A stretch of 10,064 nt of DNA from a bacterium (GTDB taxonomy: Bacteria > Oederibacteriota > PGYV01 > DSBP01), in contig DSBP01000315.1 in the NCBI GenBank assembly GCA_011049465.1, forward strand, positions 1 to 10,064, given 5' to 3'. The translations under genes and the position numbers were made by a program. This document shows, one piece after another, positions 6,885 through 10,064 of the stretch (its first letter is position 1; each line of letters opens with the position of its first letter). The notes beneath the pieces were generated by a model, which did not search any database, was not told where the DNA came from, and saw only the letters and a program-made list of their open reading frames with translations.

Positions 6885-8383
6885 TTGAGGCGCTCTCTTT
6901 TTTAAATGAGATACCCATACTGACTATAATATACTGCTTGCCGCTGCTCTCGGTCCTGCTTCTTCTGTTTGTGCCGGGGGACAACCACAGGCTGGTAAGG
7001 CTCACTGCATTGATTCCGTCAACAATTGCCTTCATACTCTCCATACTGCTCTTTTTTGCCTATGATTACAACACGGGCGGGCTGCAGTTTGTGGAGCGCC
7101 ACGAGTGGGCCGCAACAATAGGCATCAACTATTTCATGGGGGTAAGCGGAATCAATGTCACGCTTGTCCTGCTGACGGGAATCATAATAGTGGCGGGCAT
7201 ACTGGCGTCATGGGAGATCACATACAGGCCGAAAGAGTTCTTTATGCTCCTGCTCACGCTTACCACGGGAGTCTTCGGCGTTTTCATGACATACAATCTT
7301 TTTCTCTTCTTCCTGTTCTACGAGATTGCCGTGCTTCCGATGTACCTTCTCATAGGAATATGGGGCACGGGCGACAGGGAGTATTCCGCGATGAAGCTGA
7401 CCCTATACCTGATGGTCGGGAGCGCGCTCATACTCGCGGGCATACTCGGGTTATTTTTTGCCTGCGGCGCGGCTACGGGCATTTATACATTTGATTTTGA
7501 TGTTTTGGAGCAGGTCAAATACGGGATAACTTTCCAGAAGGCTTTTTTCCCCATACTCTTTGTGGGCTTCGGCATACTCGCTGCCCTGTGGCCGTTCCAC
7601 ACATGGTCGCCTGACGGCCACGCGTCCGCTCCGACAGCGGTATCTATGCTTCACGCGGGCGTGCTGATGAAGCTCGGCGCCTACGGGTGCCTTGTAATAG
7701 CGGTGTGGCTGCTGCCTGAGGGCGCGAAATTCTGGCTGCCTGTTGTCCTGATACTCACGCTTGTCAATATTGTTTACGGCTCAATAGGGGCTGTCGCGCA
7801 GAAGGACCTGAAATACATCGTGGCATATTCCTCAGTCAGCCACATGGGCATAGTGCTCTTCGGCATTGCCGCGGAAAATTCAATAGCCTTAAGCGGCGCG
7901 GTTTTGCAGATGTTCTCTCACGGCATCATGACGGGCCTCTTCTTCGGTCTGGTGGGAATGGTTTACGGCAGGACGCACACAAGGGACATCTCAAAGATGT
8001 CAGGGCTCGCGAAAAAGATGCCTGTGCTGGCCGTCTTTTTTGTAATGACCTGCCTTTGCTCGCTGGGGCTTCCCGGCATGAGCGGTTTTGTTGCCGAGAT
8101 AACCGTGTTTGTGGGCGGGTTCATGAAGTATCCGGTGCTTACCATAATAGCAGCCACTTCAATAGTGGTGACGGCCTTTTACGTGCTGCGCCTTGTGCAG
8201 CGCTCTTTTTTCGGGCCGCTTAAGGAAGGTTTTGAGAGCTTAAAGGACGCGAACAAAATAGAGTACGCGGCCCTTTTTATCCTGATGTTTTTCATAATAG
8301 TTGTCGGGATTTACCCGTTCCATATAATGAAGGTGATACACGGGTCAGTGCTGCCGATTGCCCTAAAACTGGGCGGAATGTAA
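6881..8383 (+). CDS. nuoM: NADH-quinone oxidoreductase subunit M (antiporter-like), TM7 Lys replaced
   Basis: NuoM is the middle antiporter-like pump of the membrane arm. It has 500 residues and about 14 helices. The ATG at 6881 overlaps the nuoL stop by 4 bases and has GAGGA at 6871-6875. Seen are Glu148 in FYEIAVLPMYLLIGIWG, Lys264 in LHAGVLMKLGAYG, KDLKYIVAYSSVSHMG (309-323) and Glu406 in SGFVAEITVF, matching E. coli Glu144, Lys265 and Glu407. The lysine normally found in the broken helix TM7 (E. coli Lys234, in VKMPxxPxHxWLPDAH) is Leu233 here, in GILAALWPFHTW; the alignment needs no gap. The following loop is SPDGHASAPT instead of LPDAHxxAPT, and His258 sits in TM8. From memory, this loop type belongs to a recognisable NuoM subgroup in anaerobic bacteria, so the change is likely shared by relatives. 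Confidence 0.96.
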   Translation: MIEALSFLNEIPILTIIYCLPLLSVLLLLFVPGDNHRLVRLTALIPSTIAFILSILLFFAYDYNTGGLQFVERHEWAATIGINYFMGVSGINVTLVLLTGIIIVAGILASWEITYRPKEFFMLLLTLTTGVFGVFMTYNLFLFFLFYEIAVLPMYLLIGIWGTGDREYSAMKLTLYLMVGSALILAGILGLFFACGAATGIYTFDFDVLEQVKYGITFQKAFFPILFVGFGILAALWPFHTWSPDGHASAPTAVSMLHAGVLMKLGAYGCLVIAVWLLPEGAKFWLPVVLILTLVNIVYGSIGAVAQKDLKYIVAYSSVSHMGIVLFGIAAENSIALSGAVLQMFSHGIMTGLFFGLVGMVYGRTHTRDISKMSGLAKKMPVLAVFFVMTCLCSLGLPGMSGFVAEITVFVGGFMKYPVLTIIAATSIVVTAFYVLRLVQRSFFGPLKEGFESLKDANKIEYAALFILMFFIIVVGIYPFHIMKVIHGSVLPIALKLGGM

Positions 8384-8387
8384 AAAT

Positions 8388-8394
8388 GGAGGGA
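8388..8394 (+). promoter_or_regulatory. Ribosome binding site fixing the TTG start of nuoN
   Basis: GGAGGGA lies 5 bases before the TTG at 8400. The next in-frame ATG at 8409 would have a 14-base spacer, so this site favours the rare TTG. An ATG at 8386 overlapping the site is in another frame and stops after five codons. Confidence 0.7.
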
Positions 8395-8399
8395 CGAAA

Positions 8400-9818
8400 T
8401 TGAATTTTATGCTGATGTTTGACGAGATGGCGCTCGCGCTCATAGCTGTGATGATACTGCTTCTGGATTTTTCCACGGGGAAAAAGAAGCTTATACCTTA
8501 TTTTTACGCGGCCGCTTCAGCCGCGCTTGCTGTCATCATATTTTTAAACAGGAAAGAGGGGGTGCTTTTTTCAGGCGCCTATGTTTATGACGGGATTGCC
8601 TGGTTCTCAAAGATTGTGTTTCTCCTGGGCTCCTCTCTTTGCGCGCTCATGTCCGCTGAAACCGCGAGGGTCAAACCCAAATACGCGGGCGCCTATTACA
8701 TGCTGCTGGCCGCGTCCACTCTCGGCATGATGTTTCTCGCCTCTTCGCGGGAGCTTATCACTATGTATGTGGGCCTTGAGCTTGCCACAATATCGCTTTA
8801 CGCGCTGGCCGCGTTTTACAAGGATGACGACCGTTCGCACGAAGCGGGAATCAAATACCTGATACTGGGCGCGGCATCCTCGGGACTGCTTCTTTACGGA
8901 ATCTCCCTTGTTTACGGAGTAACGCGGACCACATATCTTGACCAGATACTCTTTTTTACATCCGCGGGAGTGATGGAGCCGGTGTTTATAATCGGTGTGA
9001 TACTTGTACTCCTGGGCTCGGCATTCAAGCTCTCTGCCGTGCCCATGCACGTCTGGACGCCCGATGTTTATACGGGCGCGCCCACGCCTGTGACGGCTTT
9101 TATATCCGTGGCGTCAAAGGCAGCGGGGTTTATTTTCATAGTGAGGATATTCTCTTACGGCCTTATAAACGCGGTTTATGTATGGGTGCCGATAATGGCT
9201 GTGATGGCAGCGCTTACGATGACAATAGGAAACCTGATAGCCATACCGCAGAAAAACATGAAGAGGCTGATTGCCTATTCCTCGATATCCCAGGCAGGCT
9301 ACATACTTGTGGGTTTTGTGGGCGCGTCAGTCGTGGGTGTGAGTTCGGTTCTTTTTTACCTTCTGGCATACACGCTTACCAACATAGCGGTCTTCGCGGC
9401 CATTGCGGCGGTTTACAGGTCAACGGGCTCGGATGAGATTGAGGATTACGCGGGGCTTGCCCGGAGAAACCCGATGCTCTCGCTTGTGTTTATGCTCGGG
9501 CTCCTGTCTCTCGCGGGAATCCCGCCTCTGGCCGGTTTTGTCGGAAAGTTCTATCTCTTTTACGCGGCAATGCAGAAGGGATACCTGTGGCTGGTCATTC
9601 TCGCCGCGCTCAATTCCACAGTCTCGCTTTACTATTACCTGATGGTGCTGAAGCAGGTTTACATCAGGGAGTCAAAACCCGGTGCGTTAAAAGTTGATGT
9701 GCCGCTGAGCATAAAAATTGTGCTTGTGGCCACAATACTATCAATACTGGCAATAGGAATACTGCCGGGATACTTCATAGACACGACAACAGACATAGCG
9801 CAGAAATTGTATATGTGA
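8400..9818 (+). CDS. nuoN: NADH-quinone oxidoreductase subunit N (antiporter-like)
   Basis: NuoN is the antiporter-like subunit next to NuoK and the last gene of the cluster. From the TTG at 8400 it is 472 residues, slightly shorter than usual at the N-terminus but beginning with a recognisable first helix. Conserved charged residues are Glu127 in YVGLELATISLYALAAF, Lys210 in GSAFKLSAVPMHVWTPD (TM7), Lys240 in ISVASKAAGF and Lys383 in AGFVGKFYLF. The PDVYTGAPTPVTAF loop and NMKRLIAYSSISQAGYI (286-302) are diagnostic of NuoN rather than NuoL or NuoM. Unlike NuoM here, its TM7 lysine is intact. The gene starts 16 bases after nuoM, with the ribosome site in the gap. No rho-independent terminator is evident just after the stop; the following DNA is repeat-rich. 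Confidence 0.96.
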   Translation: MNFMLMFDEMALALIAVMILLLDFSTGKKKLIPYFYAAASAALAVIIFLNRKEGVLFSGAYVYDGIAWFSKIVFLLGSSLCALMSAETARVKPKYAGAYYMLLAASTLGMMFLASSRELITMYVGLELATISLYALAAFYKDDDRSHEAGIKYLILGAASSGLLLYGISLVYGVTRTTYLDQILFFTSAGVMEPVFIIGVILVLLGSAFKLSAVPMHVWTPDVYTGAPTPVTAFISVASKAAGFIFIVRIFSYGLINAVYVWVPIMAVMAALTMTIGNLIAIPQKNMKRLIAYSSISQAGYILVGFVGASVVGVSSVLFYLLAYTLTNIAVFAAIAAVYRSTGSDEIEDYAGLARRNPMLSLVFMLGLLSLAGIPPLAGFVGKFYLFYAAMQKGYLWLVILAALNSTVSLYYYLMVLKQVYIRESKPGALKVDVPLSIKIVLVATILSILAIGILPGYFIDTTTDIAQKLYM

Positions 9819-9822
9819 AGAA

Positions 9823-9878
9823 AGTTAAAATTTTGAATTTGCAATTTTGAAGTTGGATTTCAGTGTTTCAGGTTTCAG
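9823..9878 (+). repeat. Heptad-periodic repeat downstream of nuoN
   Basis: Eight 7-base units run in unbroken phase from 9823: AGTTAAA, ATTTTGA, ATTTGCA, ATTTTGA, AGTTGGA, TTTCAGT, GTTTCAG, GTTTCAG. The units ATTTTGA and ATTTGCA are also found in the nuoK-nuoL gap. The last two units are identical, and read on the - strand they give CTGAAAC, matching the TGAAA core of the other blocks, so the repeat may change orientation in the middle. No coding or terminator signal is seen here. Confidence 0.7.
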
Positions 9879-9896
9879 GGTGACGCAGGCGCGTAC

Positions 9897-9940
9897 GTGG
9901 TGTGGTTGTGTGGTTTTTAATGTAGTTGATTGTGTAGGTG
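9897..9940 (+). other. C-free G/T-rich tract with a tandem 8-mer
   Basis: For 44 bases the + strand has no C at all and is rich in G and T. It includes the 8-base unit GTGTGGTT twice in tandem (9900-9915) followed by a T-run. It lies between the heptad block and the inverted repeats. The T-run at 9914-9918 has no G+C hairpin before it, so I do not call it a terminator. Confidence 0.5.
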
Positions 9941-9978
9941 CAAACTTTGAATCCTGAGTGAAATCGAAGGAAGTTTGC
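9940..9978. repeat. REP-like inverted repeat with TCCTGAG...CGAAGGA core
   Basis: Perfect 8-base arms GCAAACTT (9940-9947) and AAGTTTGC (9971-9978) enclose a core of 23 bases. Inside, TCCT (9952-9955) can pair with AGGA (9968-9971), leaving a bulge on the left and a loop GAGTGAAATCGA. The core resembles the TCCTGAGCGAAGTCGAAGGA-type palindromic repeats that are spread between genes in many bacterial genomes; that resemblance is from memory. It could be a dispersed element, an RNA 3'-end stabiliser or a weak terminator, but no T-run follows. Confidence 0.55.
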
Positions 9979-10010
9979 GATATTTATAAGCTGAAAGATG
10001 CTCAAATATC
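9979..10010. repeat. Second inverted repeat abutting the first
   Basis: Arms GATATTT (9979-9985) and AAATATC (10004-10010) are perfect 7-base complements around an 18-base loop. The element begins at the base right after the previous inverted repeat ends. The arms are A/T-rich, so the hairpin would be weak. Beyond it, 10011-10064 is A/T-rich with a short C-run (10027-10032 region), and I see no gene in it. Confidence 0.4.
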
Positions 10011-10064
10011 ATAATTACCTAAAAATCCCCCCTTTGTAGATACATCAGGTATAAAATAATATAC

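Noticed and set aside
9819..9925. Rho-independent terminator after nuoN
   Set aside because: The only T-run (9914-9918) has no G+C-rich hairpin before it, and the inverted repeats at 9940-10010 lack a trailing T-run.
9917..10012. 31-codon - strand open frame downstream of nuoN
   Set aside because: It runs across both inverted repeats and has only a weak AGG ahead of its ATG. It matches no family I know, and at this length it is expected by chance.
10015..10064. Possible promoter (TATAAAAT-like) at the right edge
   Set aside because: The A/T-rich string resembles a -10 box but has no -35 at the right distance, and no downstream gene is visible in the window.

Overview
This window is almost entirely one respiratory complex I (nuo) gene cluster on the + strand, in the order nuoA (5' end cut off by the window edge)-B-C-D-H-I-J-K-L-M-N, followed by about 250 bases of repeat-rich non-coding DNA. 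Every large open reading frame on the + strand fits a complex I subunit. The genes are packed with overlaps or very short gaps (A/B, I/J, J/K and L/M overlap; D/H and B/C are 1-3 bases apart), so this looks like a single co-transcribed operon with translational coupling. Only two internal gaps are notable: nuoC-nuoD (67 bases) and nuoK-nuoL (110 bases).

Working together, NuoB, C, D and I form the quinone-reducing arm carrying iron-sulfur cluster N2 (NuoB) and two 4Fe-4S clusters (NuoI). NuoH with A, J and K links the quinone site to the membrane arm, and L, M and N are the three antiporter-like proton-pumping subunits. The NADH-oxidising module genes nuoE, nuoF and nuoG, often found between nuoD and nuoH, are absent: nuoD is followed by nuoH after one base. 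The cluster therefore encodes the 11-subunit core, and its electron donor cannot be told from this window; it may be ferredoxin or another carrier, or NADH if nuoEFG lie elsewhere.

The host is a bacterium of intermediate G+C, judged by eye. Arginine AGG and isoleucine ATA codons are frequent. NuoM carries a TWSPDGHASAPT-type loop that I associate from memory with anaerobic lineages such as Desulfobacterota or Nitrospirota. This placement is a tentative inference; the sequence alone does not fix the phylum.

The non-coding gaps are the most unusual DNA. All three larger gaps (C-D, K-L and downstream of nuoN) hold A/T-rich, degenerate sequence with a 7-base period, and two of them share an exact 13-base string. 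Past nuoN there is also a tract lacking C and a pair of abutting inverted repeats, the first with a REP-like core. At protein level, two normally conserved charged residues appear to be missing: the aspartate of the NuoA F-D-x-E motif (Ala here) and the TM7 lysine of NuoM (Leu here). I see no wholly new gene system; the window is mainly a canonical complex I operon with these specific oddities.
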